A stretch of 64,000 nucleotides of DNA from CAVQCJ01 sp963711005 (lineage in GTDB: Bacteria; Actinomycetota; Actinomycetes; Prado026). Both the position numbers and the translations under genes were made by a program. The stretch spans positions 496,001-560,000 of the forward strand of contig CAVQCJ010000006.1 of NCBI GenBank assembly GCA_963711005.1, given 5' to 3'. Below are positions 52,135-61,190 of this stretch, one piece after another (the first letter of the stretch is position 1; every line of letters starts with the position of its first letter). Below the pieces are notes generated by a model, which was given only the letters and a program-made list of their open reading frames with translations, was not told the origin of the DNA and made no database searches.

Positions 52135-52470
52135 TCAGCCGTCGCCGCGGAGCTTCGCGAGGGCCTCGGCGAGGATCGCCTCGCCGTCGACCTCGCTGCG
52201 GCGCTCTCGCACGTACGCGAGGTGGGTCTTGTACGGCTCGGTCTTGGGCGGTGCCGGAGGGTCGTTGCGGTCCCGGCCGGCCGGCCAGCCGCAGCGCGGG
52301 CAGTCCCACTGCTCCGGGATGGCCGCCTCCTCCGCGAACGAGGGCCGCGTCTCGTGCCCCTTGGCACAGAAGAAGGCGACGCGGTGCCGCGGCGCGCTGT
52401 CGCCGCGCTCGGCCTCGCCCATCGGGCCGGCGCCGACCCGGCTGCCTCGGATGGCGCTCCCACTACCCAC
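52135..52470 (-). CDS. rbpA: RNA polymerase-binding protein RbpA
   Basis: RbpA binds the principal sigma factor and RNA polymerase and helps form open promoter complexes; it is specific to Actinobacteria. The 111-residue protein has the central zinc-like cluster HRVAFFCAKGHETRPSFAEE and EQWDCPRCGWPAGRDRNDPP, and the sigma-binding C-terminal helix region KTHLAYVRERRSEVDGEAIL. The basic/acidic linker lies between. GTG 52470 follows CAGGGAGTCCGCAC. It sits 96 bp from secG on the same strand; its gene is often under oxidative stress control in Streptomyces, but no clear GGGAAT promoter is seen here. Confidence 0.93.
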   Translation of the reverse strand: MGSGSAIRGSRVGAGPMGEAERGDSAPRHRVAFFCAKGHETRPSFAEEAAIPEQWDCPRCGWPAGRDRNDPPAPPKTEPYKTHLAYVRERRSEVDGEAILAEALAKLRGDG

Positions 52471-52566
52471 GTGCGGACTCCCTGCTGGTCTGCTGGCTGG
52501 CGGTCGGCTGCTCGGACGGGCGGTGCTCGGTCTTACCCCGCATGATCACCGAAGTGATCGACCGAC

Positions 52567-52812
52567 TCAAGTCGCGTTCTTGAGGATCAGGCCGAGGGCC
52601 ACGATGCATGTCAACCAGACCACCATCAAGGCGATCGTGATCCGGTCCAGGTTGCGCTCGGCCACGGAGGACCCGCCGAGCGAGGATGACACCCCGCCTC
52701 CGAACAGGTCCGACAGCCCGCCGCCCTTGCCCTTGTGGAGCAGGACGAGCAGGACCAGGAGCATGCTGGTGATCGCCAGGATCGCCGAGAGCGTGTAGGA
52801 GATCCAACTCAT
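52567..52812 (-). CDS. secG: SecG, preprotein translocase subunit
   Basis: SecG is a small component of the SecYEG channel that exports proteins. The 81-residue protein has two membrane segments, SAILAITSMLLVLLVLLHKG (about 8-27) and TIALMVVWLTCIVALGLIL (about 56-74), and the cytoplasmic loop KGGGLSDLFGGGVSSSLGGS. ATG 52812 shares one base with the oppF stop (TGATG), so secG is made with the peptide transporter, unlike the usual tpiA-secG arrangement. No independent promoter is visible between them. Confidence 0.93.
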   Translation of the reverse strand: MSWISYTLSAILAITSMLLVLLVLLHKGKGGGLSDLFGGGVSSSLGGSSVAERNLDRITIALMVVWLTCIVALGLILKNAT

Positions 52813-53858
52813 CAGATGACGACTCTCTCCTCCGGGAAGTGGCACGCCACCATGTGCCCCGGAGCGATCTGCAGGAGCGGCGGTTCGATGTCCGAGCAGA
52901 TCGGTTGAGCGATGGGGCACCTGGTGTGGAAGCGGCACGCGGGTGGTGGGTTCAGGGGACTCGGCAGGTCGCCCTTGAGGAGGATACGCTCCCGCACCGC
53001 CGCCTTGTCGGGGTCGGGCACCGGGACCGCCGACATCAGCGCGTGCGTGTACGGGTGCATGGCCCGCTCGTACAGCGCGTCCCGGTCCGCCAGCTCCATG
53101 ATCTTGCCCAGGTACATCACCGCGACCCGGTCCGAGATGTGCCGGACCACCGACAGGTCGTGGGCGATGAAGACGTAGGCCAGGTTGAACTCTCTCTGGA
53201 CGTCCTCGAGCAGGTTGATGACCTGCGCCTGGATGGACACGTCCAGCGCCGACACCGGCTCGTCGCACACGATCAGCTTCGGCTGGAGGGCCAGCGCCCT
53301 CGCCACTCCGATCCGCTGCCGCTGGCCGCCGGAGAACTCGTGCGGGAAGCGGTTGTAGTGCTCCGGGTTCAGCCCGACGAGCTCGAGCAGCTCCTGGACC
53401 CGCTTCTTGGTGCCGCCCTTGACCGTGATCCCCTGGATCTGCAGCGGCGCGCTGATGATCGTGCCGATGTTGTGCCGCGGGTTCAGGCTCGAGTAGGGGT
53501 CCTGGAAGATGATCTGGATGTCGCGGCGCAACGGCCGCATCTCCCGGCGGTTCAGGTGGCTGATGTCCCGGCCGTCGAAGATCACCTGACCCGCGGTCGG
53601 CTCCAGCAGCCTGGTGATCACGCGGCCCAGGGTGGACTTGCCGCAGCCGGACTCACCGACGACCCCGAGCGTCTCGCCCTTGCCGACCTCGAAGGTCACC
53701 CCGTCGACCGCCTGGACCGCGCCGATCTGCCGCTGGAACAGGATCCCCCTGGTCACCGGGAAGTACATCTGGACATCCTTGACGGCGAGCAGCTGCTCGG
53801 CCGGCGGGATGATCGGGGCCTGCTCGGGAGGCAGGACCGCCTCGGTGGACGTCGTCAT
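52812..53858 (-). CDS. oppF: Peptide ABC transporter ATP-binding protein OppF/DppF
   Basis: A 348-residue ATPase of the oligopeptide/dipeptide uptake family. Walker A is LGVVGESGCGKSTLGRVITR (about 62-81), the signature is FSGGQRQRIGVARALALQPK, and Walker B LIVCDEPVSALDVSIQAQV. The C-terminal oligopeptide domain has CRFHTRCPIAQPICSDIEPP (a four-Cys cluster site in this family) and QIAPGHMVACHFPEERV. The ATG at 53858 has no strong Shine-Dalgarno; the end overlaps secG. It follows oppD by 14 bp. Confidence 0.93.
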   Translation of the reverse strand: MTTSTEAVLPPEQAPIIPPAEQLLAVKDVQMYFPVTRGILFQRQIGAVQAVDGVTFEVGKGETLGVVGESGCGKSTLGRVITRLLEPTAGQVIFDGRDISHLNRREMRPLRRDIQIIFQDPYSSLNPRHNIGTIISAPLQIQGITVKGGTKKRVQELLELVGLNPEHYNRFPHEFSGGQRQRIGVARALALQPKLIVCDEPVSALDVSIQAQVINLLEDVQREFNLAYVFIAHDLSVVRHISDRVAVMYLGKIMELADRDALYERAMHPYTHALMSAVPVPDPDKAAVRERILLKGDLPSPLNPPPACRFHTRCPIAQPICSDIEPPLLQIAPGHMVACHFPEERVVI

Positions 53859-53872
53859 GTCAGGCGCTCCAC

Positions 53873-54940
53873 TCAGAGGTTCGGCTTGATGTCGGTCAGG
53901 AACGCGGCCCGCCGGTCCGCGGCCGGGAGGTGGCAGGACACCAGGTGCAGGCCCTCGGAGACGACGAGCTCGGGCCGCTCGGTCTGGCACGGGATGCCGT
54001 TGCGGTTGCGGTAGGTGCAGCGCGGGCTGAACGCGCAACCGGGCGGGACGTTGAGCAGGCTCGGCGGCGTGCCGGGGATCGGCTTGAGCCGTTCCTCGCG
54101 GACCCGGTCCAGCCGGGTCACCGAGTTGAGCAGGCCCCAGGTGTACGGATGCTCGGGCCGGTAGAAGAGATCACCCGAAGCGCCGTACTCGGCACCGCGT
54201 CCGGCGTACATCACCATGACGTCCTTGGCGATCTCGGCCACCACCCCGAGGTCGTGGGTGATGATGATGATCGCCGACCCGAACTCCTTCTGCAGGTCGA
54301 TCATCAGCTCGATGATCTGGGCCTGGACGGTGACGTCCAGGGCGGTGGTCGGCTCGTCGGCGATGAGCAGCTCGGGGTCGTTGACCAACGCCATCGCGAT
54401 CATGGCGCGCTGGCGCATCCCGCCGGAGAACTGGTGCGGGTAGTCCTTGGCCCGCTCTGCCGCGTTGGGGATGCCGACCCGGTCCAGCATCTCGACCGTC
54501 CGGGTCCAGGCCGCCTTCTTCGAGACGTCGTTGTGGACCTGGTACGCCTCCACGATCTGCGCGCCGATCGTGTAGAACGGGTGCAGCGACGAGAGCGGGT
54601 CCTGGAAGATCATCGCCATCTTGTTGCCGCGCAGCTTGCGCACGTCCTCGGCGTCGGCCGCGATCAGCTCGGTGCCGTCCAGCCAGATCTGCCCGCCGAG
54701 CTTGGCCCTGGTGCCTTTGTGCAGGCCGAGGATCGCCTGGCTGGTCACGCTCTTGCCGCAGCCGGACTCCCCCACGATCCCCATCGTGCTTCCGCGCTCG
54801 AGGGTGAAGCTGACGCCGTCGACCGACTTGACCAGGCCGTCGTCGGTCGGGAAGTGCACTCTGAGGTCGCGCACGTCCAGGAACGCGGTGGGCGCACCCA
54901 GCAGGCTGTCGCCGGCCTCGCGGTCGATCATGACACTCAC
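53873..54940 (-). CDS. oppD: Peptide ABC transporter ATP-binding protein OppD/DppD
   Basis: A 355-residue ATPase paired with OppF. Walker A is TMGIVGESGCGKSVTSQAIL (about 52-71), the signature is QFSGGMRQRAMIAMALVNDP, and Walker B ELLIADEPTTALDVTVQAQI. The C-terminal oligopeptide domain includes GCAFSPRCTYRNRNGIPCQT (three Cys) and GLHLVSCHLPAADRRAAFL. The two in-frame starts GTG 54940 and ATG 54931 are both possible; the first is used. It lies between oppB and oppF in the same orientation. Confidence 0.92.
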   Translation of the reverse strand: MSVMIDREAGDSLLGAPTAFLDVRDLRVHFPTDDGLVKSVDGVSFTLERGSTMGIVGESGCGKSVTSQAILGLHKGTRAKLGGQIWLDGTELIAADAEDVRKLRGNKMAMIFQDPLSSLHPFYTIGAQIVEAYQVHNDVSKKAAWTRTVEMLDRVGIPNAAERAKDYPHQFSGGMRQRAMIAMALVNDPELLIADEPTTALDVTVQAQIIELMIDLQKEFGSAIIIITHDLGVVAEIAKDVMVMYAGRGAEYGASGDLFYRPEHPYTWGLLNSVTRLDRVREERLKPIPGTPPSLLNVPPGCAFSPRCTYRNRNGIPCQTERPELVVSEGLHLVSCHLPAADRRAAFLTDIKPNL

Positions 54941-54989
54941 GGCGACTCCTGCTGGGTCCTGGGAGGGGCGACGCAGGCCCGGGCGCCGG

Positions 54990-56006
54990 TCACGACAGCC
55001 GCACCCGCGGGTCCACGTAGGCGTACATGACGTCGACGATGATGTTGGCCAGCACGATGAACAGCGAGCCGATGATCGTCACCCCGAGGATCACCGGCAG
55101 GTCCTGGGCGCCGATGGCCTTGTACGACAGCAGGCCGAGACCCGGGAGCGAGAACGCGGTCTCGGTGAGGATCGCGCCGCCGAGGAGGCTGCCGACATCG
55201 AGACCGAAGATCGTGACGATCGGGGTCAGCGCGGCGCGCAGCCCGTGCCGGCCGACCACCGACCGGCGACGCAGGCCCTTGGCCGTCGCCGTCCGGATGT
55301 AGTCCTCGCCCATGGTCTCCAGCATGTTCGCGCGCGTGAACCGGGCGTACAGGGCCGCGAACAGGAACGCCAGAGCGATCCAGGGCAGCACGAGATTCTG
55401 GAACCACAGCAACGGATTCGTGGTGAGCGGTACATAGGTGACGTTGGGGAAGAGCCGCAGCCAGGCGGGCCCGTAGCTGAAGGTCAGCAGGAGCAGCTCG
55501 GCGGTGAAGAACACCGGTAAGGACACACCGGCCAGGGCGAAGACCGTCGCGGCCCGGTCGAAGAACGAGCCACGTCTCAAGGCAGAGATCACCCCGATAG
55601 AGACTCCACCCACGAGCCAGAGGATCGCGGCGCCGACGGTCTCGCTGAGCGTGACCGGGAAAGCCTCCTTCATCAGGTCCCACACCGACGTGTTCAGTCG
55701 GAACGAGTAGCCGAAGCACGGCGCGGGGCAGTCGACGGTCGTGCTGCCGTCGGTGTACTCGCGGCCGAAGACGATGCCCTTCATGTAGATCACGTACTGC
55801 TGGTACCAGGGCTTGTCGAGCCCCAGGCTGTGCTCGACCTGCGCGACCTGCTCGGGCGTGGACACCTTGCCGACGTAGTAGTACGCCTGCGCGTGCGGCA
55901 CGCCGGACAGGGCCGGGCCGATCTGGAAGATGCCGAACGTGACGAAGCTGATGATGATGACGACCAACGCCGCCCCAAGGAGCCGGCGGATGATGTACCG
56001 GAACAT
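54990..56006 (-). CDS. oppB: Peptide ABC transporter permease OppB/DppB
   Basis: A 338-residue permease with about six membrane segments, starting FRYIIRRLLGAALVVIIISF. Between the first two lies a long external loop with KPWYQQYVIYMKGIVFGREY and STTVDCPAPCFGYSFRLN, which contains a Cys pair. The EAA-type loop that contacts the ATPases is in RFTRANMLETMGEDYIRTA TAKGL (Glu/Ala region). The C-terminal NIIVDVMYAYVDPRVRLS is the usual DPRVR ending. A strong hairpin separates it from oppA upstream. Confidence 0.92.
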   Translation of the reverse strand: MFRYIIRRLLGAALVVIIISFVTFGIFQIGPALSGVPHAQAYYYVGKVSTPEQVAQVEHSLGLDKPWYQQYVIYMKGIVFGREYTDGSTTVDCPAPCFGYSFRLNTSVWDLMKEAFPVTLSETVGAAILWLVGGVSIGVISALRRGSFFDRAATVFALAGVSLPVFFTAELLLLTFSYGPAWLRLFPNVTYVPLTTNPLLWFQNLVLPWIALAFLFAALYARFTRANMLETMGEDYIRTATAKGLRRRSVVGRHGLRAALTPIVTIFGLDVGSLLGGAILTETAFSLPGLGLLSYKAIGAQDLPVILGVTIIGSLFIVLANIIVDVMYAYVDPRVRLS

Positions 56007-56034
56007 GAGCCTGGATCACGTCCTATCGAAGGCC

Positions 56035-56071
56035 TGACCGGCGGGGGCGGGTTCGCCGCCCCCGCCGGTCA
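56035..56071. terminator. Strong hairpin between oppA and oppB
   Basis: TGACCGGCGGGGGCGG (56035-56050), GTTCG loop, and CCGCCCCCGCCGGTCA (56056-56071) form a perfect 16-bp stem in the 114-bp gap. No T-run follows, so it may act as an mRNA stabiliser or partial attenuator giving more OppA than OppB, rather than as a full terminator. Confidence 0.65.
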
Positions 56072-56120
56072 CGCTCACTAACCTGGATCCTGCGCCGAGG
56101 CACAGGGAGTTGCTGCTACG

Positions 56121-57893
56121 TCACTTGCCGTCGGTGGTCCCGATGTTGACGTAGTCGTAGTAGTTACCCGTGCCAGGGGTGAGGTACAGGTTCGTCAGGC
56201 GCGGGCTCCGGTAGTAGTAGTAGGACTCCCACAGGTACGGCAGGTAGATCGCGCCGTCCATGATCGCGTGGTTGACCGTCTTGCCGTCCGCCTCCAGCTT
56301 CGTCGGGTCCGTCGTCTGACCGGAGTCGGCGATAGCGGCATCCACTGCCGAGTTGCTGAAGGACGGGTAGTTGCTCGTACCGGACGGCTTGATCGCACCG
56401 GTGGTGGCGATCGTCTGGTAGAAGCCGTTCAGGGTCGGGAAGTCCGGACCCCAGCCGGCCTGAGCCATGCCGATGTTCTTGGCAATGACGTTGCTCGGCG
56501 AGCCGATGAACGTCGAGTAGTACGACGCCGCGTCGCCGGCGAGCGGCTTCACGATGATGCCGACCCGCTTGAGCGCGTTCTGCGTCGCAGCCAGGACCTT
56601 GTCGGCCTTGCCGCCGGCCACGTACGCCATGTTCAGCGTGAAGCCGTTCGGCTGACCGCACTTGGTGAGCTCGTCCTTGGCCTTCGCCAGGTCGCCGGTG
56701 AAGTCCGCGCCGTTCGGGTACGGGTTGTACTTGTCCGTCGCCTCGAAGCCGGGGATACCAGCCGGTGTCATCGACCCTGCGATCACGCCTGCCGAGCTAC
56801 CGCCACGCGCCAGCCGCAGGTCCGGCTTGTTGATCGCGTAGAAGATCGCCTTGCGGCAGTCGATGTTGTCCAGCGGCTTGACCGTCTGGAAGACGACCAG
56901 GTAACGGGTGAAGCCCGTCAACGGGTTGTCCGAGTTGGCCTTGAGCTTCGGGTCGGCCTCGATCTGGGCCTGGAACGTCGACTGCACGCCGCCGTCGGCC
57001 TCGAGGTCGATGTCCCCGGCCTTCAGGCGAGCGTCCTCGTCGTCGACGCTGGCGTAGATCGTGATCGTGACCTTGTCGACCAGCGGCTTGCGCACGTCGT
57101 CGGTCTTCTGGTCGTAGGCGTCGTTGCGGACAAACTCGACCGACTTGCCCGGGGTGTAGCTGGCGAACTTGTACGGGCCGTCGGAGAACACCTTGTTGGT
57201 GTACGCCTTGCCGGTGTCCTGCGACTGCTTGACCGGCGCGCCGGTGGGCAGCGACATCAGGTAGTCGAACGTCGGTGTCGACGCGTTCAGGTGGAACACG
57301 ACCGTCTGGGGGTCCGGGGTCTCGATGCTCTTGAGGTCACCGGTCGGGTCCTTGTACGGGCCCTTGTAGGCGGGGCTGTTGTCGACGATCGCGTCGGTGT
57401 AGTAGAAGCCGGCGCCGGTCGCGAACACGTCGGTCGCGAAGAGCCGCTCGATGCCGTACTTGACGTCAGCCGAGGTGACCGGAGAACCGTCCTGCCACTT
57501 GACGCCGTCCTTGAGGTGGTAGGTCCACGTCTTGAAGTCGGCGTCGTGCTCACCGGCGGACTTGGCCAGGTCGGGAACGGCCTGGGTCGGGCCGGGCTTG
57601 GCCTGGTAGGTCATCAGCGTGCGCAGGTACAGGCGGCTGAGGTCCCAGCAGAACGCGTAGTACATGTTCGCCGCGTCCCACGAGTCACAGTCCTGCGAGG
57701 CGCCCAGCCTGAGAGTGCCACCGGTCTTGGTCGAGGGGTTCACGATGGACGTGATCGCCGCGTTGAAGCCGCTCGCGCCCGACGACGAGCTCGAGCTCGG
57801 CCCGTTGCTTCCGCTGCCGCCGCAGGCGGCCAGTGCAAGGGCCGCCACGGCACCCACGGCTGCGATCTGTGTCGCACGTCGTGTGTAGGACAT
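56121..57893 (-). CDS. oppA: Peptide ABC transporter substrate-binding lipoprotein
   Basis: A 590-residue secreted binding protein of the Opp/Dpp/nickel family (SBP_bac_5). The lipoprotein signal is MSYTRRATQIAAVGAVAALA with the lipobox LALAAC before GGSGSNGPSSSSSSG, so Cys about 24 would be lipidated and the protein held at the membrane. WTYHLKDGVKWQDGSPVTSA and DVKYGIERL are the family signature. The C-terminal SGTSNYPSFSNSAVDAAIAD and YLPYLWESYYYYRSPRLTN complete the fold. ATG 57893 has GGAGAAGGTGGAACACCTCC just upstream; the frame further upstream is not coding. Which peptide it binds is unknown. Confidence 0.93.
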   Translation of the reverse strand: MSYTRRATQIAAVGAVAALALAACGGSGSNGPSSSSSSGASGFNAAITSIVNPSTKTGGTLRLGASQDCDSWDAANMYYAFCWDLSRLYLRTLMTYQAKPGPTQAVPDLAKSAGEHDADFKTWTYHLKDGVKWQDGSPVTSADVKYGIERLFATDVFATGAGFYYTDAIVDNSPAYKGPYKDPTGDLKSIETPDPQTVVFHLNASTPTFDYLMSLPTGAPVKQSQDTGKAYTNKVFSDGPYKFASYTPGKSVEFVRNDAYDQKTDDVRKPLVDKVTITIYASVDDEDARLKAGDIDLEADGGVQSTFQAQIEADPKLKANSDNPLTGFTRYLVVFQTVKPLDNIDCRKAIFYAINKPDLRLARGGSSAGVIAGSMTPAGIPGFEATDKYNPYPNGADFTGDLAKAKDELTKCGQPNGFTLNMAYVAGGKADKVLAATQNALKRVGIIVKPLAGDAASYYSTFIGSPSNVIAKNIGMAQAGWGPDFPTLNGFYQTIATTGAIKPSGTSNYPSFSNSAVDAAIADSGQTTDPTKLEADGKTVNHAIMDGAIYLPYLWESYYYYRSPRLTNLYLTPGTGNYYDYVNIGTTDGK

Positions 57894-57994
57894 GGAGGTG
57901 TTCCACCTTCTCCTCAGGGTGCCCGACCGTCGGACGACGTCGGGGACCCCCAGCTCGTGGCCGGGGGGGACTAGGGGACCTGGGCTCGACGGGC

Positions 57995-58993
57995 TCACCG
58001 GTCGGACCTCGGGTCGAGAGCGTCGCGCAGACCGTCACCGAACAGGTTGAAGGCCAGCACGGTGACGAAGATGGCGATGCCCGGGAAGAGCATGTACGTC
58101 GGGTCGATCTGCACCGTCGCCTGGGCGGTCGACAGCATGTAGCCCCAAGACGGCTCGGGCGGCTGGATCCCGACCCCGAGATAGGACAGGCCGGCCTCGG
58201 TCAGGATGTTCGTCGGGATGGTCAAGGTCGCGTACACGATGATCGGCGCGACCAGGTTGGGAAGCAGCTCGCGGATCAGGATCCGGGCGTTGCGCGCACC
58301 GAGGCTGCGCGACGCGTCGACGAATTCCTTCTCCCGCAGCGAGAGCACCTGGCCGCGCATGACGCGCCCGATGTAGGCCCAGCTGAAGAACCCGATGATG
58401 AAGATGAGCAGCGTCATCCGGACGCCGATACCCTCGATGAAGAAGATGTGGTCGACGGACGAGAAGATCACCAGGATCGCGATCGAGAACAGCAGGACCG
58501 GGAAGGCCAGCATGATGTCCATCGCCCGGCTGATCACCGTGTCGACCCAGCCGCCCGCGAACCCCGCTATGGTCCCCAGGGTCACGCCGATGACCACGGA
58601 GAGCACGGTCGCCAGGATCGCGATCGTCAGCGAGATCCGGGCCCCGATCAGCAGGCGGGCCAGGATGTCGCGGCCGCTTGCCGGCTCGATCCCCAGCCAG
58701 TGGTCGCCGCTGATGCCACCGGTGCCGTTCGGAAAACCATTGTCCTGGTTGAGCAGGTTCGTGTTGAAGTTGTACGCGTCGATCCCCAGCAGCTTGCAGA
58801 TGAGCGGCGCGAAGATCGCCGTCAGGATCAGGAGGCACACGAAGACCCCGCCGGCCAGAGCCACCTTGTCCTTCTTGAGGCGACGCCAGGCAAGAGCCCG
58901 GAGCGACCGACCCGCGATGGCGGCCTGCGCGGTCGGCGCCTCGGTGACGACGCCGACGTCTTCGCTCAGCAAATTGCCACTGAAGTTCGACAT
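57995..58993 (-). CDS. oppC: Peptide ABC transporter permease OppC/DppC
   Basis: A 332-residue permease, the first gene of the transporter operon as transcribed. The N-terminal 35 residues are soluble (SNFSGNLLSEDVGVVTEAP). Six membrane segments follow, with GGVFVCLLILTAIFAPLICK first. WLGIEPASGRDILARLLIGA is the conserved OppC motif. REKEFVDASRSLGARNARIL is the EAA loop for ATPase contact. FNLFGDGLRDALDPRSDR ends the protein. Order C-A-B-D-F is unusual, since most operons start with A or B. It lies 155 bp from tpiA. Confidence 0.92.
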   Translation of the reverse strand: MSNFSGNLLSEDVGVVTEAPTAQAAIAGRSLRALAWRRLKKDKVALAGGVFVCLLILTAIFAPLICKLLGIDAYNFNTNLLNQDNGFPNGTGGISGDHWLGIEPASGRDILARLLIGARISLTIAILATVLSVVIGVTLGTIAGFAGGWVDTVISRAMDIMLAFPVLLFSIAILVIFSSVDHIFFIEGIGVRMTLLIFIIGFFSWAYIGRVMRGQVLSLREKEFVDASRSLGARNARILIRELLPNLVAPIIVYATLTIPTNILTEAGLSYLGVGIQPPEPSWGYMLSTAQATVQIDPTYMLFPGIAIFVTVLAFNLFGDGLRDALDPRSDR

Positions 58994-59148
58994 CTCAGAT
59001 GCTTCACCGCTTCCTGGTCGGCACGTACCGCCGGGCGCCCGGGACCCCCTGACAGGGTGACCCGGCTCACGGCGGTCTCACCATAAGCCGCACGCAGCAT
59101 GCCCGCTGGTACCTCGACGGGCAAGCGCCGTGAATCGTGACCTAATGG
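58994..59148. promoter_or_regulatory. Intergenic region upstream of oppC, probable opp operon promoter
   Basis: No gene is seen. A TATGGT hexamer on the minus strand (59080-59085) is a plausible -10 for oppC with a 5' leader of about 80 nt. TGCCCG and CGGGCA near 59100-59130 can pair as a weak hairpin after tpiA. Confidence 0.35.
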
Positions 59149-59967
59149 TTACGGCACGTCGACAGATGTGCGGTGGAACTGACAGATAGCGGCAAACTCT
59201 CCCGCGTCCAGGCTTGCGCCGCCCACCAGAGCACCGTCCACGTCGGGCTGCGCCATGATCCCGACGACGTTCGAGGCCTTGACCGAGCCCCCGTACAGGA
59301 CCCGCACCTGGCCGGCCACCTCGACGCTGGCGCCGCCGTAGAGCCCGGCCAGCCTGGCCCGGATGGCCGAGCAGACCTCCTGGGCGTCCTCCGGGGTGGC
59401 CACCTCACCGGTCCCGATCGCCCAGACCGGCTCGTAGGCGACCACCGCGGTCCTGGCCTGCTCGGCCGGGATCCCGTCGAAGGCCCCGTCGACCTGGGCC
59501 AGGCAGTGCGCCACGTGCCGACCCTCACGGCGTACGTCCAGCCCCTCCCCGACGCAGATGATCGGCAGCAGGCCGTTCCGGAACGCGGCCTTGGCCTTCT
59601 CGTTGACGAGTGCGTCCGACTCCCGGTGGTACTGCCGCCGCTCGCTGTGACCGACCACGACGTAGGTGCAGCCCAGCTTGGCCAGCATCGCCCCGGAGAC
59701 GTCGCCGGTGTAGGCGCCCGAGTCCGCGGGCGAGAGGTCCTGGGCTCCGTACACCAGCCCGAGGCGGTCGCCGTCGATCAGGGTCTGGACGGACCGGATG
59801 GCGGTGAACGGCGGCAGGATCGCGATGTCGACCGCCTCGTAGTCCTGCGGGGTGAGGGAGAACTCGAGCTTCTGCGTCACCGCGATCGCCTCGAGGTGGT
59901 TCAGGTTCATCTTCCAGTTGCCGGCCATCAGCGGCCGGCGGCCTGTGGCGCGGGCGGACGCACTCAC
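59149..59967 (-). CDS. tpiA: Triosephosphate isomerase
   Basis: TpiA interconverts dihydroxyacetone phosphate and glyceraldehyde-3-phosphate. The 272-residue TIM-barrel enzyme has the substrate Lys in LMAGNWKMNLNHLEAIAVTQ, the catalytic His in CTYVVVGHSERRQYHRESDA, and the catalytic Glu in VVAYEPVWAIGTGEVATPED. The phosphate-binding loop GGASLDAGEF closes the barrel. GTG 59967 overlaps the pgk end by four bases. It is the last gene of the gap-pgk-tpiA series; secG, which normally follows, is instead beyond the opp genes. Confidence 0.96.
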   Translation of the reverse strand: MSASARATGRRPLMAGNWKMNLNHLEAIAVTQKLEFSLTPQDYEAVDIAILPPFTAIRSVQTLIDGDRLGLVYGAQDLSPADSGAYTGDVSGAMLAKLGCTYVVVGHSERRQYHRESDALVNEKAKAAFRNGLLPIICVGEGLDVRREGRHVAHCLAQVDGAFDGIPAEQARTAVVAYEPVWAIGTGEVATPEDAQEVCSAIRARLAGLYGGASVEVAGQVRVLYGGSVKASNVVGIMAQPDVDGALVGGASLDAGEFAAICQFHRTSVDVP

Positions 59968-61184
59968 GCGGGGTCTTCCTCCTCCAGGACAGCCAGGCCG
60001 GGCAGGGTCTTGCCCTCGAGCAGCTCCAGGCTGGCGCCGCCGCCGGTCGAGATGTGGGTGAAGCCGTCCTCGGGCAGGCCGAGCACCCGGACCGCCGCCG
60101 CCGAGTCGCCGCCGCCGACGACGGTCGTCCCGTCCACGCCGATGATCGCCTCAGCCACCTGGCGGGTGCCGGCCGCGAAGGGGGCCATCTCGAAGACGCC
60201 CATCGGGCCGTTCCAGACGACCGTCTTCGCGTCGGCCAGCCGGTCGGCGAACAGCTCGACCGTGCGCGGCCCGATGTCCAGGCCGCGCCAGCCGGGCTCG
60301 ATGGCGTCGGCGGCCACCACCGCCGTCTCGGCGTCGGCGCTGAACTCCCGGGCCACGACGATGTCGACCGGCAGCACCAGCTCGACCCCCCGGTCCGCCG
60401 CCAGGGCCAGGAACCCGCGGCAGGCGTCCACCTGGTCGGCCTCCAGCAGCGAGTCCCCGACCTCGTGGCCCTGGGCGGCCAGGAACGTGAAGCACATCCC
60501 GCCGCCGACCAGCAGCCGGTCGACCTGGCTGAGCAGGTTGCCGATCACCCCGAGCTTGTCGGACACCTTCGAACCGCCGAGCACGACGACGTAGGGCCGG
60601 TCCGGGTGGCGCAGGACCTTGTCGAAGACCTCCGCCTCGGCCCGCACCAGGCCGCCGGCCGCGTGCGGGAGCAGCCGGGCCACGTCGTACACGCTCGCCT
60701 GCTTGCGGTGCACCACCCCGAAGCCGTCGCTGACGAAGACGTCCGCGAGCTCAGCCAGCCGGGCGGCCATCCCGGCACGCTCGGCGTCGTCCTTGCTGGT
60801 CTCGGCCGCCTCGAACCGCAGGTTCTCCAGCAGGGCGACGTCGCCGTCCCGCAGGCCCGCGACCGTGGCCCTGGCCGAGTCGCCGACGACGTCCTCGGCG
60901 AACGCCACCGGCCGGCCGAGCAGCTCGGACAGCCGTACGGCCACCGGCCGCAGCGACAGCTCGGGCGAGGGCTTGCCCTTGGGCCGGCCCAGGTGGGCGA
61001 CCACCACGACCCGGGCGCCCCGGTCCGCCAGCGCGCGGATCGTGGGCACGCTGGCCCGGATCCTGCCGTCGTCGGTGATCGTCCTGGTGCCGTCCGGCCC
61101 GTCGGCCAGGGGGACGTTGAGGTCGGACCGGACCAGCACCCGTCGCCCGGCGACGTCGAGGTCGTCGGTGCTCCGCAGCGTCAT
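59964..61184 (-). CDS. pgk: Phosphoglycerate kinase
   Basis: Pgk makes ATP from 1,3-bisphosphoglycerate. The 406-residue protein has the N-terminal substrate motif RRVLVRSDLNVPLADGPDG, VVVAHLGRPKGKPSPELS, LRFEAAETSKDDAERAG, VVLGGSKVSDKLGVIGNLL, and at the end the nucleotide site TVVGGGDSAAAVRVLGLPED followed by THISTGGGASLELLEG. ATG/GTG at 61184 is 6 bp after gap. It overlaps tpiA by four bases, consistent with cotranscription. Confidence 0.96.
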   Translation of the reverse strand: MTLRSTDDLDVAGRRVLVRSDLNVPLADGPDGTRTITDDGRIRASVPTIRALADRGARVVVVAHLGRPKGKPSPELSLRPVAVRLSELLGRPVAFAEDVVGDSARATVAGLRDGDVALLENLRFEAAETSKDDAERAGMAARLAELADVFVSDGFGVVHRKQASVYDVARLLPHAAGGLVRAEAEVFDKVLRHPDRPYVVVLGGSKVSDKLGVIGNLLSQVDRLLVGGGMCFTFLAAQGHEVGDSLLEADQVDACRGFLALAADRGVELVLPVDIVVAREFSADAETAVVAADAIEPGWRGLDIGPRTVELFADRLADAKTVVWNGPMGVFEMAPFAAGTRQVAEAIIGVDGTTVVGGGDSAAAVRVLGLPEDGFTHISTGGGASLELLEGKTLPGLAVLEEEDPA

Positions 61185-61190
61185 CGTCGC

